This document shows positions 1 to 8,620 of a stretch of 64,000 bases of DNA, piece by piece. Origin of the DNA: Pseudomonadota bacterium (lineage in GTDB: Bacteria > Pseudomonadota > Gammaproteobacteria > Burkholderiales > Burkholderiaceae_B); the NCBI GenBank assembly GCA_023440825.1, contig JAEXRL010000009.1, forward strand, positions 310,001-374,000. The letters are read 5' to 3'. The notes under the pieces were generated by a model that was given only the letters and a program-made list of their open reading frames with translations, did not search any database and was not told the origin of the DNA. Position 1 is the stretch's first letter, and every line of letters starts with the position of its first letter. The translations under genes were made by a program, and so were the position numbers.

Positions 1-619
1 TAATAGCCGCATGCAATTTAGCCGCTCGATAGCGGGAAACGGCCAGTCCCGGTAGTTCGGGGTGGATGCCAGCTAAAAACAAGGCTTCAGATGCATAGAT
101 ATTGCCCACACCCACAACAATTTTTCCGCCCAGTAAAATTTGTTTGATAGCTTGCTTGCGCGCGTGTAAACCCGCATAAAGGTAAGCAGGTGTAAAATCA
201 GAACTAAAAGGCTCTATGCCTAAATGTGCGAGTAAAGGGTGTTTTTCTACCGGCCCCTCAGACTTGTCATGCCATAATATGGCACCGAAACGTCGTGGGT
301 CGTGCAAAAGAAAACGGGCTTGTGAAAACAGCCATTCAGCATGATCATGTTTTCGGCGTGGCTCATGCAGTGGTACGCGCCGCAAAGAGCCTGACATGCC
401 TAGGTGGATAATTTGGCAGCCATGCTCAAAATGAATAAGTAAATATTTTCCGCGTCTGTCACAGGAAAGAACTCGACGATTTTGCAATAAAGAGCTGATA
501 TCATCGGGGATAGGCCAACGCAGGCGTTTTTCGTAAACGCGAAATTCCTGGACAATTTCGCTTGTCATAACCGTCGCAATTCCGCGACGAGTTGTTTCAA
601 CTTCTGGCAGTTCAGGCAT
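1..619 (-). CDS. mutM: Formamidopyrimidine-DNA glycosylase (Fpg), 3' end outside window
   Basis: Base-excision repair glycosylase/AP lyase that removes 8-oxoguanine and other oxidised purines. Translating the minus strand from the ATG at 619-617 gives a protein starting MPELPEVETTRRG, the Fpg/Nei signature in which Pro2 (after Met removal) is the catalytic nucleophile and Glu3 the general acid. Internal stretches such as HLGMSGSLR and VGVGNIYASEALF, the latter part of the DNA-binding helix-two-turn-helix region, are also typical. About 206 codons are visible; the C-terminal zinc finger lies beyond position 1. It is divergent from the TPR gene at 706, leaving about 86 bases for both promoters. 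Identification is firm; only the truncation is unresolved. Confidence 0.95.
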   Translation of the reverse strand, partial: MPELPEVETTRRGIATVMTSEIVQEFRVYEKRLRWPIPDDISSLLQNRRVLSCDRRGKYLLIHFEHGCQIIHLGMSGSLRRVPLHEPRRKHDHAEWLFSQARFLLHDPRRFGAILWHDKSEGPVEKHPLLAHLGIEPFSSDFTPAYLYAGLHARKQAIKQILLGGKIVVGVGNIYASEALFLAGIHPELPGLAVSRYRAAKLHAAI

Positions 620-705
620 AGTAGGGTGCTACCATCAATAAATCCGATAGTCTCATTTTGCCATCTGATGCTCCGACTTGCGCACGACGGACCTGGTTTT
701 TCTGG

Positions 706-2490
706 ATGAAAGTTTTTACTGTACCTTTTACTTTATTGGGTTTCTTATTGCTAACGACGCTTTCCTTTGCGCAAGGATCGTCGAGCGGTGCCTTGGTCGA
801 CCCGCCGCAATACAGTGAACATGTCGAGTTACGCAATGGCCAATTGCCGTTGGTAACGCTCACGCCAGACATTCTTTATCGTGTTCTGCTCGGTGAGATT
901 GCTGCATCGCGCTCTGACCTTGAGGCAGCCAGCCAGATTTTTCTTAGCTTAGCCACAGACACCAGTGATCCCCGTTTTGCCCAGTATGCGTTCCAGTACG
1001 CGATGGGGGATCGTAATCTAACGCGTGCCTTACGTGCTGCGCAGCAATGGGCATTATTGGCTCCGTACGATCCCGAGGCCAAGGCAACTGCGCTGGCTCT
1101 GGAAGCCTCTAACGGGCAAACCGAAGGCTTGGCAGAAGCGCTCTGGGTACGTATTGAACGTGCTCAAGACAAAGAGCAGGCTATTGTGCAGGCTATGAGC
1201 ATTGTCAGCAAAATGGTCGACAGACGCTTAGCGCTGGAAGTGTTGGATCAAGCTTTGAAGCAAGATGTGCGTCATATTGCTGTTGCGCACTTGGTCTTGG
1301 CGGACGTGGCCTGGAATGCTGAAGATGAGGGAAGGGCCTATGAGGAAGCCTTGCTGGCTCTAGAGCTGGAGCCTGATTCTGAGCTGGCCATACAGCGTGT
1401 CCTAGAGTACGGCCTTGCCGTAGACGCGCGTACGGCGATTGAGCGTGTACGAGCCTATCTGCAACGCAACCCCGAAAGTCGCACTGTTCAACTGCAATTA
1501 GCCAGTCGCTTGGTTGAGCGGCGCCAGTTCGATGAAGCACTGCAGTTAGTGCACCAGTTGCAAGCCCAGGCGCCCGAAGATTTTGATTTGCTGTACACAG
1601 AAGCCGAGATTCAAAGTCGTGCTGGGCATTATGCACAAGCGCGTCAGTTGCTGGAAAACTATATACAGGTGCAAAGCCAGCGCCGTCAGTCAGTCAGTGA
1701 CCAAGTGAGTACAGCCTTGGCCAGTATTTCCGAGGCGCGTTTATCTCTAGTACATATTGCTGAGGCAGAAGGAAATCTGGAAGAGGCGATTCGACAGTTA
1801 GACCTGATTGAAGAAAGTGGTTTGCGCTTTCAGGCTCAGGTGCATAAAGCAGTCTTGCAGGCCAGAATGGGTAATTTACCCGGGGCACGCCGCACCTTGG
1901 AGCTTTCTCGCCCTGGGGATCGTGGCGACCATGTAGTGATTGCGCTCACTTACGCATCGATTTATCAGCGAGGTGGCCGTACTGATCAAGCTGTAGAGGT
2001 CTTGGAGCGCGCCGATGGTGAGCTGCCCGATAGCCCTGAGATTCTGTATCAGCTTGGCATGCTTTATGAGCGTCAAGGCAAAGGCAGTGATTTTGAACGT
2101 TTAATGCGTCGTGTCATTGAGTTGCGTCCTAACGATGCGAATGCCTTTAATGCCCTAGGTTATACATACGCGGACCAGAATCGTAAACTGGATGAAGCAC
2201 AGGACTTGCTCGAGCGTGCCATGGAGCTGGAGCCCTTGAATCCTTACATACTTGATAGTGTGGGTTGGTATCTGTATCGCGTAGGGGATTATCAGGCAGC
2301 CTTGGAGTACCTGCAGCGTTCATACGAAAAACTGCCTGAATCAGACGTCGCAGCCCATTTAGGTGAGGTGTTGTGGGTGAAAGGCCGTAAAGACGATGCA
2401 ATGCATGTTTTTCGGGCTGCCCTGAATAAAGATCCAGACAGCGGCGTCTTGCTGGAAACCATGCAACGACTAGGGATAGCCCTGCCATGA
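706..2490 (+). CDS. Exported tetratricopeptide-repeat protein
   Basis: A 594-residue protein with an N-terminal hydrophobic signal (MKVFTVPFTLLGFLLLTTLSFAQG) followed by a long all-helical region rich in TPR-like pairs; the clearest repeats are in the C-terminal third, around ILYQLGMLYERQGK, NAFNALGYTYADQN and YILDSVGWYLYRVGDYQAA. The reading frame can be extended to a TTG at 658, but that would put 16 residues before the signal peptide, so the ATG at 706 is preferred. Its 3' end overlaps lolB by four bases (ATGA). A TPR protein just before lolB and ispE is a familiar arrangement in Bordetella relatives. A role as a periplasmic or outer-membrane scaffold is inferred; no catalytic motif is seen. 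Confidence 0.85.
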   Translation: MKVFTVPFTLLGFLLLTTLSFAQGSSSGALVDPPQYSEHVELRNGQLPLVTLTPDILYRVLLGEIAASRSDLEAASQIFLSLATDTSDPRFAQYAFQYAMGDRNLTRALRAAQQWALLAPYDPEAKATALALEASNGQTEGLAEALWVRIERAQDKEQAIVQAMSIVSKMVDRRLALEVLDQALKQDVRHIAVAHLVLADVAWNAEDEGRAYEEALLALELEPDSELAIQRVLEYGLAVDARTAIERVRAYLQRNPESRTVQLQLASRLVERRQFDEALQLVHQLQAQAPEDFDLLYTEAEIQSRAGHYAQARQLLENYIQVQSQRRQSVSDQVSTALASISEARLSLVHIAEAEGNLEEAIRQLDLIEESGLRFQAQVHKAVLQARMGNLPGARRTLELSRPGDRGDHVVIALTYASIYQRGGRTDQAVEVLERADGELPDSPEILYQLGMLYERQGKGSDFERLMRRVIELRPNDANAFNALGYTYADQNRKLDEAQDLLERAMELEPLNPYILDSVGWYLYRVGDYQAALEYLQRSYEKLPESDVAAHLGEVLWVKGRKDDAMHVFRAALNKDPDSGVLLETMQRLGIALP

Positions 2491-3074
2491 GGACTATTGC
2501 ACATATTATGGCCCTTGGCGTGTTGCTAAGCGTGGCAGCCTGCAGCAGCCTTTCCCCTAGCACTACGCCATCGCATGCGCCTAGCGTGCAACAGCGCGCG
2601 TCCACCTTAGAGCGTTCCGGACGTTTTGCCCTGACAGCAACTTATGGCAATAATCAGCGTGATGCTGTGCAGGGCAGCTTTACCTGGCACGAACGTGATG
2701 GCCGACTGCAGTTGGACTTACGTAACCCCATGGGCAGCACTCTTGCCCGAGTCTACACCCAGGGGCAACAGGCTGTGCTTGTTTATAGCGATGGTCGACA
2801 AGAACAGGCCAAGACACCGGACGATTTAGTCACTCAAGTGCTAGGTAGCCCCGTTCCGGTTGCTGGATTGCGTGATTGGATGCAAGGCTTGCCGGCGGCT
2901 CAGCAAGCAGTCCACAACCCGCGTTACGACTCAGCAGGGCGTCTTGAACAAGTAGAACAAGACGGCTGGCGCGTCAGTTTGCAGCGCTACGACGAATTAG
3001 GGCCACGTTTATTGCAGCTTCACCGTCATGAGGCCTCTCGCTCTATTAGTGTGCGTTTAGTTATCGACCAGTGA
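2487..3074 (+). CDS. lolB: Outer-membrane lipoprotein receptor LolB
   Basis: LolB accepts lipoproteins from the periplasmic carrier LolA and inserts them into the outer membrane. The 195-residue product has a lipoprotein signal with lipobox LSVAAC (Cys19) and a LolB-like body: GRFALTATYG, the run RLQLDLRNPMGSTLARV, and ...GLRDWMQGLPAAQ in the middle. The start overlaps the TPR gene stop and the stop lies 7 bases before ispE, so TPR–lolB–ispE is probably one transcript. The lolB–ispE pairing is common in proteobacteria and supports the call. Length is normal for the family. Confidence 0.93.
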   Translation: MRTIAHIMALGVLLSVAACSSLSPSTTPSHAPSVQQRASTLERSGRFALTATYGNNQRDAVQGSFTWHERDGRLQLDLRNPMGSTLARVYTQGQQAVLVYSDGRQEQAKTPDDLVTQVLGSPVPVAGLRDWMQGLPAAQQAVHNPRYDSAGRLEQVEQDGWRVSLQRYDELGPRLLQLHRHEASRSISVRLVIDQ

Positions 3075-3081
3075 GCTATTC

Positions 3082-3984
3082 ATGACACTTTACGATGTGC
3101 CTGCACCTGCTAAATTAAATTTATTCTTGCACGTAACGGGCAGGCGGCCTGATGGTTACCACTTGCTGCAAACCGCTTTTCGTTTTATTGATTTACAAGA
3201 TTTTCTGAGCTTTGAGTTACGCAGGGATGGGCGCGTCACGCGTGCTCAGGAAACCTTGCAGGGCCTGCCTGCAGAGCAGGATCTAATTGTACGGGCAGCC
3301 TTGGCGCTGCAAAAGGCGAGCGCCTGCCCTTTGGGTGTAGAGATACATTGTCAGAAAAACATACCTGCGGGAGCAGGCTTGGGGGGCGGCTCCAGTGACG
3401 CTGCCACGACCTTAATCGCCTTGAATCGGCTTTGGTCTTTGGGCTTGAGTCGTAATGAGCTGATGCGTATTGGTATGTCTCTAGGGGCAGATGTGCCGAT
3501 TTTTGTTTTTGGTCAGGCAGCTTTCGCGCAAGGAATAGGCGAGCAATTTGAGGCTATCTCCTTGCCACAACGGCATTATTTGTTGATTAAGCCTCCTCAG
3601 GCTATTTCAACGGCTGAAGTATTTCAGCATAAGGGCTTGACACGTGATGAGAGCTACGTTAAAGTTATGGACTTTACTACTTGGCAAGCAGAAAGCACTG
3701 CTTACTTTGGTAAAAATAATTTAGAGCATGTAGTAACTACCACATACCCTAAAATTGCTAGTTTAAAAAAACACTTGCAAGCTTTAGGATTAAATGCTAG
3801 AATGACAGGCTCAGGTTCATGTTTCTTTGTCGAGGTATTAAGTAAACATGAAGCTTTGCAAAATAAGCAAAGCATAAGCGGTAAAAGTAGTAAAATGTCT
3901 GGATGCGTACAAGCAGCAGATCTTATCGAACAAACTTGGGTTTGTTCTGGTTTACAAGATCATCCTTTACGTAGCTGGATATGA
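3082..3984 (+). CDS. ispE: 4-diphosphocytidyl-2-C-methyl-D-erythritol kinase
   Basis: GHMP-family kinase of the non-mevalonate isoprenoid pathway; it phosphorylates the 2-hydroxyl of CDP-methylerythritol. Seen: PAPAKLNLFLHVTGRRPDGYH near the N-terminus with the catalytic Lys, the ATP-binding glycine loop PAGAGLGGGSSDAA near residue 95, GADVPIFV with the catalytic Asp, and RMTGSGSCFF near the C-terminus. The 3' quarter (about 3640-3960) is visibly more AT-rich than neighbouring genes and the last 50 residues are not conserved to my eye. It ends 8 bases before tRNA-Gln and is probably cotranscribed with lolB. Confidence 0.95.
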   Translation: MTLYDVPAPAKLNLFLHVTGRRPDGYHLLQTAFRFIDLQDFLSFELRRDGRVTRAQETLQGLPAEQDLIVRAALALQKASACPLGVEIHCQKNIPAGAGLGGGSSDAATTLIALNRLWSLGLSRNELMRIGMSLGADVPIFVFGQAAFAQGIGEQFEAISLPQRHYLLIKPPQAISTAEVFQHKGLTRDESYVKVMDFTTWQAESTAYFGKNNLEHVVTTTYPKIASLKKHLQALGLNARMTGSGSCFFVEVLSKHEALQNKQSISGKSSKMSGCVQAADLIEQTWVCSGLQDHPLRSWI

Positions 3985-3992
3985 CAAGTTAT

Positions 3993-4069
3993 TGGGGAAT
4001 GGCCAAGCTGGTTAAGGCACTGGATTTTGATTCCAGCATGCGAAGGTTCGAATCCTTCTTCCCCAGCCA
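3993..4069 (+). tRNA. tRNA-Gln (anticodon UUG)
   Basis: A 77-base cloverleaf: acceptor arms TGGGGAA (3993-3999) and TTCCCCA (4059-4065), discriminator G4066 and encoded CCA at 4067-4069. The anticodon arm CTGGATTTTGATTCCAG places TTG in the loop, and the T arm contains GGTTCGAATCC. It sits between ispE and prs, a position conserved in beta- and gammaproteobacteria. Confidence 0.97.
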
Positions 4070-4096
4070 TTTTGCAGATGTAAATCTGCGCCACGT

Positions 4097-4142
4097 AAAG
4101 CTGTTGAGTCGTTTCCTTGTAGGGGTCTCGATCAACAGCTTT
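4097..4142 (+). promoter_or_regulatory. Long-loop inverted repeat in the prs leader
   Basis: Two perfect 11-base complementary arms, AAAGCTGTTGA (4097-4107) and TCAACAGCTTT (4132-4142), enclose a 24-base loop and are followed by GCTTTTC. It lies between tRNA-Gln and the prs start at 4178. It may be a weak terminator for the tRNA transcript, a processing structure, or an element in the prs 5' leader; the sequence alone does not decide. Confidence 0.5.
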
Positions 4143-4177
4143 GCTTTTCATGCTTCAAAAATCTATCTCCATTCATC

Positions 4178-5128
4178 ATGGCACAAGACCGATTCATGAT
4201 CTTCACCGGGACAGCTAATCCTCGTTTAGCTGTTGATGTTGTCAACCACCTTGACATGTCGCTCGGTAAGATGACAGTGGGTCGCTTCTCCGACGGAGAG
4301 GTAATGGTAGAAATTAACGAAAACGTCCGAGGTCGCGATGTCTTCGTTTTACAGCCTACCTGCGCTCCCACTAACGATAATCTAATGGAAATTATGGTCA
4401 TGGTGGATGCGCTGCGTCGCGCCTCTGCTGGCCGTATTACCGCTGCAATTCCTTATTTTGGTTATGCCCGCCAAGACCGTCGCCCACGTTCGGCGCGTGT
4501 GTCTATTTCGGCTAAAGTCGTTGCCAATATGTTGCAGGTGGCTGGTGTGGATCGCGTCATGATGATGGATCTGCATGCCGATCAGATTCAGGGTTTTTTC
4601 GACATCCCTGTCGATAATATCTACGCCTCGCCTATCTTGTTAGGTGATATCTGGCGTTGCAATTATCAAGATCTGGTTGTGGTGTCGCCCGATATTGGTG
4701 GTGTGGTGCGTGCGCGTGCCTTGGCCAAGCAGCTAGAAGCGGATCTGGCGATTATCGATAAGCGTCGTCCTCGGGCAAATGTGTCCGAAGTGATGAATAT
4801 TATCGGGGATGTGAATGGTCGCACCTGTATCATCATGGACGATATGGTGGATACCGCCGGTACCTTGTGTAAAGCGGCCGATGCGCTCAAAGAGCGTGGC
4901 GCGGGCGCTGTATATGCCTACTGTACTCATCCTGTGTTATCTGGCGAGGCTGTAGAGCGTATTACCAACTCTCAACTTAACGAGCTCGTGGTAACAGACA
5001 CCATTCCTTTGTCGGCCAAAGCGCGTGAGTGCAGTAAAATACGCCAGCTATCGTGTGCGTCTTTACTGGGCGAAACCATTTTGCGTATTTCTAACGCAGA
5101 ATCGGTAAGCTCCTTGTTTATCGATTAA
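4178..5128 (+). CDS. prs: Ribose-phosphate pyrophosphokinase (PRPP synthetase)
   Basis: Makes PRPP from ribose 5-phosphate and ATP for purine, pyrimidine, histidine, tryptophan and NAD synthesis. The 316-residue product has the normal length. Visible signatures: FSDGEVMVEINENVRG (substrate loop), YFGYARQDRR (ATP-binding flexible region), DLHADQIQGFFDIPVDN (divalent-cation signature) and DDMVDTAGTL (PRPP loop that binds ribose phosphate). The ATG at 4178 has no obvious Shine-Dalgarno sequence. A hairpin with a T-run follows its stop. Confidence 0.97.
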   Translation: MAQDRFMIFTGTANPRLAVDVVNHLDMSLGKMTVGRFSDGEVMVEINENVRGRDVFVLQPTCAPTNDNLMEIMVMVDALRRASAGRITAAIPYFGYARQDRRPRSARVSISAKVVANMLQVAGVDRVMMMDLHADQIQGFFDIPVDNIYASPILLGDIWRCNYQDLVVVSPDIGGVVRARALAKQLEADLAIIDKRRPRANVSEVMNIIGDVNGRTCIIMDDMVDTAGTLCKAADALKERGAGAVYAYCTHPVLSGEAVERITNSQLNELVVTDTIPLSAKARECSKIRQLSCASLLGETILRISNAESVSSLFID

Positions 5129-5169
5129 TTTTTTTCGTGCTTTTGCTGGTCGCGGCAAAAGCGCATAGT

Positions 5170-5190
5170 GCTAGCTAAGCTAGCTTTTTT
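5170..5190 (+). terminator. Rho-independent terminator after prs
   Basis: GCTAGCT and AGCTAGC form a compact self-complementary hairpin (5170-5184, one central base) followed by TTTTTT at 5185-5190. It lies 42 bases past the prs stop and ahead of the rplY ribosome site, suggesting that prs and rplY are at least partly separate transcripts. Confidence 0.75.
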
Positions 5191-5217
5191 CGGGATACGT
5201 CCCATCTTGGAGTTCAT

Positions 5218-5835
5218 ATGAAATTCGCAGCTACTACGCGTGATGTACAGGGAACGGGTGCGAGCCGCCGCCTGCGTCGCGCTGGCCGTGTGCCCGCCAT
5301 TGTGTATGGTGGTAACGCTGAGCCTACCGTTATCTCTCTTGAGCACAACCAGATCTTCCACGATCTGCGCAAAGAAGCTTTCCACGCCTCTATCCTGAAT
5401 ATGGATCTGGATGGCAAAACAGAAAGCGTATTGTTGCGTGCTGTGCAATGGCACCCATACAAGCCTTTGGTTCTGCACGTTGACTTCCAGCGTGTTGTTG
5501 CTAGCCAAGCGATTACCACACGCGTGCCGCTGCATTTCATCAACGGTGATGCCTCGCCAGCCGTAAAGCTGCACAGCCAGGTTGTTAGCCACGTTCTGAC
5601 TGAACTGGAAATCACATGTTTGCCTGCTGATCTGCCCGTTAATATTCAGGTTGATCTGGGTGAGCTGGACGCTAACGCAAACTTGTACTTGGATGCCATC
5701 ACCTTACCAGAGGGTGTTCAGTACGCAGGTAACGACGAAAACCCCTTACTGGCTGCTGCACTGCCCGTAGGTGGCTCTGCTGGCTCTGATAGCGCAGAAG
5801 AAGACTCTGGCGACAGCGAAGAAAGCGCCGAGTAA
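5218..5835 (+). CDS. rplY: 50S ribosomal protein L25/general stress protein Ctc (long form)
   Basis: Binds 5S rRNA in the large ribosomal subunit. The 205-residue product is the long two-domain TL5/Ctc form: the L25 domain (about residues 1-90, with RDVQGTGASRRLRRAGRVPAIVYGG) and a C-terminal beta domain. It ends in a low-complexity acidic Ser/Glu/Asp tail (from about residue 188), typical of Ctc proteins. The ATG at 5218 is preceded by TTGGAG. It sits between prs and pth, a conserved order in many bacteria. Confidence 0.96.
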   Translation: MKFAATTRDVQGTGASRRLRRAGRVPAIVYGGNAEPTVISLEHNQIFHDLRKEAFHASILNMDLDGKTESVLLRAVQWHPYKPLVLHVDFQRVVASQAITTRVPLHFINGDASPAVKLHSQVVSHVLTELEITCLPADLPVNIQVDLGELDANANLYLDAITLPEGVQYAGNDENPLLAAALPVGGSAGSDSAEEDSGDSEESAE

Positions 5836-5878
5836 TTTCTCTGGCAAGTTCGACTTTCTAGTCAGGACTTGGCGAAAC

Positions 5879-5916
5879 ACCCCTGACCGCTTATGCTGGC
5901 AGGGGTTTTCTTTTTT
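5879..5916 (+). terminator. Rho-independent terminator after rplY
   Basis: Arms ACCCCTG (5879-5885) and CAGGGGT (5900-5906) with a 14-base loop, followed by a T-rich run to 5916. It overlaps the upstream part of the open frame that precedes pth, which argues for the later pth start at 5956. Confidence 0.8.
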
Positions 5917-5955
5917 ATGGCGTGCCAAGACGCTTCACCTAGGTTAAGTACATTA

Positions 5956-6552
5956 ATGTCCGCTCCTATACGACTTATTATTGGTTTGGGTAATCCAGGG
6001 TCTGAGTACCAAGCCACTCGACACAATGCAGGTTTTTGGTTGGCTGATTACATAGCCGATGACATGCATGGCCGCTTTAATCAGGAAAAATCTTTTTTTG
6101 CTGAACTTGCCAAGGTTCGTTTTGAGGGGGATACGGTATTAATTGCTAAGCCCACGACATTTATGAATCGTTCCGGTCAGTCCGCCGGAGCCTTAGCGCG
6201 TTTCTTTAAGTTATTACCTGAGCAAGTTCTCGTCTTGCACGATGAGCTCGATTTACTGCCTGGTCAGGTCAAGTTAAAACAGGGTGGCGGTCATGCTGGT
6301 CATAATGGCTTGCGTGATATCCAAGCCGTCCTAGGCAGCCCTAATTTTTGGCGTCTGCGCTTAGGCATAGGGCATCCACGTTCCCTGAATCTGGCGCAGC
6401 AGGTGTCCGCATTTGTGTTGAGCCCGCCCAGACAAACCGAGGCTGAGCAATTGTCCCTCGTGCTTGATCGTTGTCGTATCGCCATGCCTGCTTTGCTGGC
6501 CGGAGATATGGCGACAGCCAATCGTCAGTTGCGCGAGACGCCGAATGCATGA
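5956..6552 (+). CDS. pth: Peptidyl-tRNA hydrolase
   Basis: Releases the peptide from peptidyl-tRNAs that drop off the ribosome. From the ATG at 5956 the product is 198 residues: MSAPIRLIIGLGNPG followed by YQATRHNAGFW (catalytic His), KPTTFMNRSGQS, and LVLHDELDL...GGGHAGHNGLR (catalytic Asp and substrate loop). The frame extends upstream to 5893, but that section lies inside the rplY terminator and encodes a non-conserved leader, so the later start is chosen. The partner order rplY–pth–ychF is common; here a membrane protein gene is inserted between pth and ychF. Confidence 0.95.
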   Translation: MSAPIRLIIGLGNPGSEYQATRHNAGFWLADYIADDMHGRFNQEKSFFAELAKVRFEGDTVLIAKPTTFMNRSGQSAGALARFFKLLPEQVLVLHDELDLLPGQVKLKQGGGHAGHNGLRDIQAVLGSPNFWRLRLGIGHPRSLNLAQQVSAFVLSPPRQTEAEQLSLVLDRCRIAMPALLAGDMATANRQLRETPNA

Positions 6553-6577
6553 GCCTGTACACAAGCGTACAGCAAAC

Positions 6578-7372
6578 ATGAGTTTCACCGCGGAACTCAA
6601 GGATTTCCTGAAATTCCTACGGGCGCCTCGCTTCTCGCCACGCTTGCCAGGTCAAACTTTGGGCGATGCCTGGCTGAAGGATTGGTTCGCCCCTTTTCCC
6701 GTTGGCCGTCTGTTCTTGTGGGCGCTGCTGTTGTGGCTGGTTAATTTATTGATATTTGGCCCAATCGCCGTGGCTGCCGCAGGTGCAGGCGGTGCCCAGC
6801 ATCGTTTAAACTTGGCCCAAATTCCCTGGTTGCACGCGGTATTATGGGCGCCGCTCGTGGAAGAGCTGGTGTTTCGTTATGGTTTAAGACGTCCGGCACA
6901 ACTGTGCCTTATTTTGCCTATAGGCATAATTTGCTTATTGGCAGGGCCGCAATGGTATGTGCAAATACTGCTGGCGCTCAGCTTATACCTGCTATTTAGT
7001 CGTGCCGCCTGGAGCACACGCGATCGCATCGCCCCGAATGCAGGCTTTTGGGTGAAAGCTCTGGCGTTTGTGCAGGGTAGGCCGTGGCCCTGGAGCGCGT
7101 ATAAACGCTACAGGCGTTACTTTCCTTACGTGTTTTATACTGCAACACTGGCTTTTGCTGCTTTGCATTTATACAATTTCAATTTGAATCGTGCGCCTTG
7201 GCATCTGTGGCCCTTATTGGTATTGCCACAGGCTATTACTGGTCTGGTTGTAGGCTGGTTGCGAATCCGTCGAGGGATTGGGGCAGCCATATTTTTACAC
7301 GCTATTTTTAATGCAGGACCCTTGTTATTGGTCTTTTTGATCTTGAAGATGGCCCCTGATCTGACGACTTAA
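6578..7372 (+). CDS. CPBP-family (Abi-like) intramembrane protease homologue
   Basis: A multi-pass membrane protein of 264 residues. It carries the three CPBP/Rce1 marks: EELVFRYGLRR (motif 1, paired Glu and Arg), FAALHLYNF (motif 2 His) and IFLHAIFNAG (motif 3 His/Asn). About 105 residues, including a basic stretch KRYRRYFP, separate motif 1 from motif 2, longer than I expect for small CPBP proteins. The frame extends upstream into pth, but the ATG at 6578 (25 bases after the pth stop) is the most reasonable start; an in-frame ATG at 6545 overlaps pth. Family members mature prenylated proteins in eukaryotes and have varied bacterial roles; the substrate here is unknown. Confidence 0.75.
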   Translation: MSFTAELKDFLKFLRAPRFSPRLPGQTLGDAWLKDWFAPFPVGRLFLWALLLWLVNLLIFGPIAVAAAGAGGAQHRLNLAQIPWLHAVLWAPLVEELVFRYGLRRPAQLCLILPIGIICLLAGPQWYVQILLALSLYLLFSRAAWSTRDRIAPNAGFWVKALAFVQGRPWPWSAYKRYRRYFPYVFYTATLAFAALHLYNFNLNRAPWHLWPLLVLPQAITGLVVGWLRIRRGIGAAIFLHAIFNAGPLLLVFLILKMAPDLTT

Positions 7373-7431
7373 GACGTACAGGGCTACAATAGCGTTTTTA
7401 TTGATAACTGACTGAATTTTTTAGGATACTC

Positions 7432-8523
7432 ATGGCTCTGCAATGCGGTATTGTTGGTCTGCCCAACGTTGGTAAATCCACTCTGTTCAATGCTTTGACC
7501 AAGGCAGGCATTGCCGCCGAGAATTACCCTTTTTGTACTATCGAACCTAACGTTGGTGTGGTGGAGGTACCCGATCCACGTTTAACCGCGTTAGCGCAAA
7601 TCGTTAAACCTGAGCGTGTTTTACCCGCTGTAGTCGAATTCGTGGATATTGCGGGTCTGGTTGCCGGTGCCTCGCAGGGTGAAGGTCTGGGTAATCAGTT
7701 TTTGGCTAACATCCGTGAAACCGATGCGACAGTACATGTAGTGCGTTGTTTTGCTGACGATAATGTGGTGCACGTTGCGGGCAAAGTGGATCCCTTGGCC
7801 GATATTGAAATCATTAACACTGAATTGGCTTTAGCTGATTTGGCCATTGTTGAAAAAGCAGTGCAGCGCAATCAGAAATTGGCGCGTTCGGGCGATAAAG
7901 ATGCGGCTAAGCTGGTGGCCTTACTAGAAAAAATCCAGGTGGCGTTAGGGCAGGGCAAGTCGGTGCGTTCTTTAGGCCTAGATGCCGAGGATCTGCACCA
8001 GATTAAATCCTATGGCTTTATTACCGCTAAGCCCACTATGTATGTGGCGAACGTCAAAGAAGACGGTTTTACTGATAATCCGCACTTGGCTGCGGTGGAG
8101 CAGTATGCAGCGGCCGATGGCGCACCTGTGGTTGCTGTGTGTGCGGCGGTCGAAGCTGAGATAGCAGAGCTGGACGATGAGGATAAGGCAGAGTTCCTAG
8201 CTGATTTAGGCATGCAAGAGCCAGGTCTAAATCGTGTGATTCGTGCTGCGTATAGCTTGCTCGGCCTGCAAACGTACTTTACCGCTGGGGTTAAGGAAGT
8301 ACGCGCCTGGACAATAGGCGTGGGTGATACAGCTCCCCAGGCAGCCGGCGTCATTCACACTGACTTCGAGCGTGGCTTTATTCGCGCGCAAACCATCGCT
8401 TACGATGACTTTATTAGCTATAAAGGCGAGCAGGGCGCTAAAGAAGCAGGAAAAATGCGTGCTGAAGGTAAGGAGTATGTAGTTAAAGATGGCGATGTGT
8501 TGAATTTCTTGTTCAACGTTTAA
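7432..8523 (+). CDS. ychF: Redox-regulated ribosome-binding P-loop ATPase YchF
   Basis: Universally conserved Obg-related NTPase that prefers ATP and binds ribosomes. The 363-residue product shows the P-loop GLPNVGKST (residues 9-17), the G3-like DIAGLVAGASQGEGLGNQFL, the altered G4 NVKE (ANVKEDG), and a C-terminal TGS-type domain ending YVVKDGDVLNFLFNV. The start at 7432 has AGGAT seven bases upstream, and length is standard. It is followed by a strong terminator. Confidence 0.97.
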   Translation: MALQCGIVGLPNVGKSTLFNALTKAGIAAENYPFCTIEPNVGVVEVPDPRLTALAQIVKPERVLPAVVEFVDIAGLVAGASQGEGLGNQFLANIRETDATVHVVRCFADDNVVHVAGKVDPLADIEIINTELALADLAIVEKAVQRNQKLARSGDKDAAKLVALLEKIQVALGQGKSVRSLGLDAEDLHQIKSYGFITAKPTMYVANVKEDGFTDNPHLAAVEQYAAADGAPVVAVCAAVEAEIAELDDEDKAEFLADLGMQEPGLNRVIRAAYSLLGLQTYFTAGVKEVRAWTIGVGDTAPQAAGVIHTDFERGFIRAQTIAYDDFISYKGEQGAKEAGKMRAEGKEYVVKDGDVLNFLFNV

Positions 8524-8546
8524 GCCCCTTACTAAGCTGTAGATAG

Positions 8547-8582
8547 AAAAACCCAGAACGCGTTTGGCTTTCTGGGTTTTTT
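8547..8582 (+). terminator. Rho-independent terminator after ychF
   Basis: AAAACCCAGAA and TTCTGGGTTTT form an almost perfect stem with a central loop around 8560-8569 and end in a T-run. It is A-rich on its left side and T-rich on its right, so it could also terminate leftward transcription of the carbonic anhydrase gene. Confidence 0.85.
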
Positions 8583-8620
8583 ACTTCAAGCCTGTTTAGG
8601 CACGGAGCGCGTTCACCGTT

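Noticed and set aside
1205..1636. 143-codon minus-strand open frame inside the TPR gene
   Set aside because: It is antisense to a well-supported coding region and reads as low-complexity Leu/Ala/His/Arg, typical of a shadow frame.
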